A stretch of 6,000 nucleotides of DNA from assembly GCA_035541595.1 (NCBI GenBank), contig DATKNA010000022.1, positions 1 to 6,000 of the forward strand, in the 5' to 3' direction. Positions 5,507 to 6,000 of the stretch are shown here, in pieces. Each line of letters begins with the position of its first letter. Within the stretch, counting starts at the first letter, position 1. The notes under the pieces were generated by a model, which made no database searches, had not been told where the DNA came from, and saw nothing but the letters and a program-made list of their open reading frames with translations. The position numbers and the translations under genes are program-made. Origin of the DNA: DATKNA01 sp035541595. Lineage in GTDB: Bacteria; Actinomycetota; Actinomycetes; Actinomycetales; Kineosporiaceae.

Positions 5507-6000
5507 ATGAACGGGGGGCGCGACTCCACACCGGACCCGGCGGCATCGGGCCTGCAGCCGGGTCTGGGGGTGGATGAGCTGACCCGGCGGATCCAGGCCC
5601 GGCAGGCGCAGGCCGTCCAGGATGGTCAGGTGCTCGCCGGGGCGCCGTTCGTGGCCGACGCGCTGGCCCGGGTGGCGGGCGGGGTCGATGACCTGCAGGA
5701 CGTGGCCTGGCCCGCGCTGTCCGCCGATCAGGTGGCGGCCACGGTGCGGGTTCTGGCCCGGTTGCAGGCCCGGGTGGACGCCGCGGTGCTCGCCTCGATC
5801 GCGGCGGTCGACGACCGCGACGATGTCGTCCCCGGGGCCCGGGCGCACACCGCCGGGGCCGGTTCGGCCAGCATGCCCTACACCTGGACCGGCGGGTCGC
5901 CGCCCGGCAGGCCGAGACCGCCCGGGTCCTGCACACCGGGTGGGGGGATCTGGCCGCGGTCGGCGCCGCGTACGCGACCGGGGCGCTCACCCGCGGACAC
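5507..6000 (+). pseudogene. DUF222 (13E12-like) protein gene, N-terminal part, apparently frameshifted
   Basis: The first ~117 residues (from MNGGRDSTPD, through ELTRRIQARQAQAV and VRVLARLQARVDAAVLASIAAVDDRD) look like the helical N-terminus of DUF222 proteins, which usually carry a C-terminal HNH endonuclease domain; that part lies beyond the window. After about 5855 this frame turns into proline/arginine/glycine-rich sequence, while the frame one base earlier continues the family pattern: HALHLDRRVAARQAETARV, then LHTGWGDLAAVGAAYATGALTRGH. Adding one G to the GGGG run at 5855-5858 joins the two parts into one reading frame. The change is therefore a one-base loss, either real or a homopolymer sequencing error. 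Neither frame meets a stop before the window ends. The start could also be GTG 5483. DUF222 genes often occur in many copies per actinobacterial genome, and their function is not established. Confidence 0.72.

Noticed and set aside
5423..5990. Minus-strand frames opposite the DUF222 gene
   Set aside because: They are shadow frames of Arg/Pro-rich sequence, and the plus strand carries the DUF222 pattern.

Overview
This is a very GC-rich window with the strong third-position G/C bias and frequent GTG starts of a high-GC actinobacterium. The DUF222-type gene at the right edge, a family amplified in many Actinobacteria, fits that. I cannot name the genus with confidence.

Layout. (1) 1-366, minus strand: the N-terminal third or so of a choline/ethanolamine-kinase-like (APH fold) phosphotransferase that runs off the left edge. 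(2) 513-3206, plus strand, divergent from the first: a long FAD-dependent oxidoreductase fused to a C-terminal GcvT-type folate-binding domain, the architecture of dimethylglycine and sarcosine dehydrogenases/oxidases. Between its two halves sits a 110-bp palindromic repeat (2016-2125) that is translated in frame. (3) 3216-4319, minus strand, convergent with gene 2 across 9 bp: a ChaA-like Ca2+(Na+)/H+ antiporter. (4) 4485-5300, plus strand, divergent from the antiporter: a class I SAM-dependent methyltransferase of unknown substrate. (5) 5295-5386: a second repeat, an 18-bp tandem array that overlaps the methyltransferase stop codon. (6) 5507-6000, plus strand: the N-terminal part of a DUF222 (13E12-like, usually HNH endonuclease-linked) gene that appears frameshifted by a one-base loss in a G run and continues past the right edge.

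How the genes may work together. The first two genes plausibly belong to choline/betaine-derived methylamine and one-carbon metabolism: an amino-alcohol kinase-like protein next to an enzyme that oxidatively demethylates N-methylglycines and passes the methyl carbon to tetrahydrofolate. The antiporter, methyltransferase and DUF222 gene look like unrelated single transcription units.

The most unusual content is repeat biology. One palindromic element built from 18-bp steps is inserted in frame between two enzyme domains. A second, sequence-unrelated 18-bp-period array begins on a gene's stop codon. Nothing here resembles a phage-defence system, CRISPR array, rRNA or tRNA.
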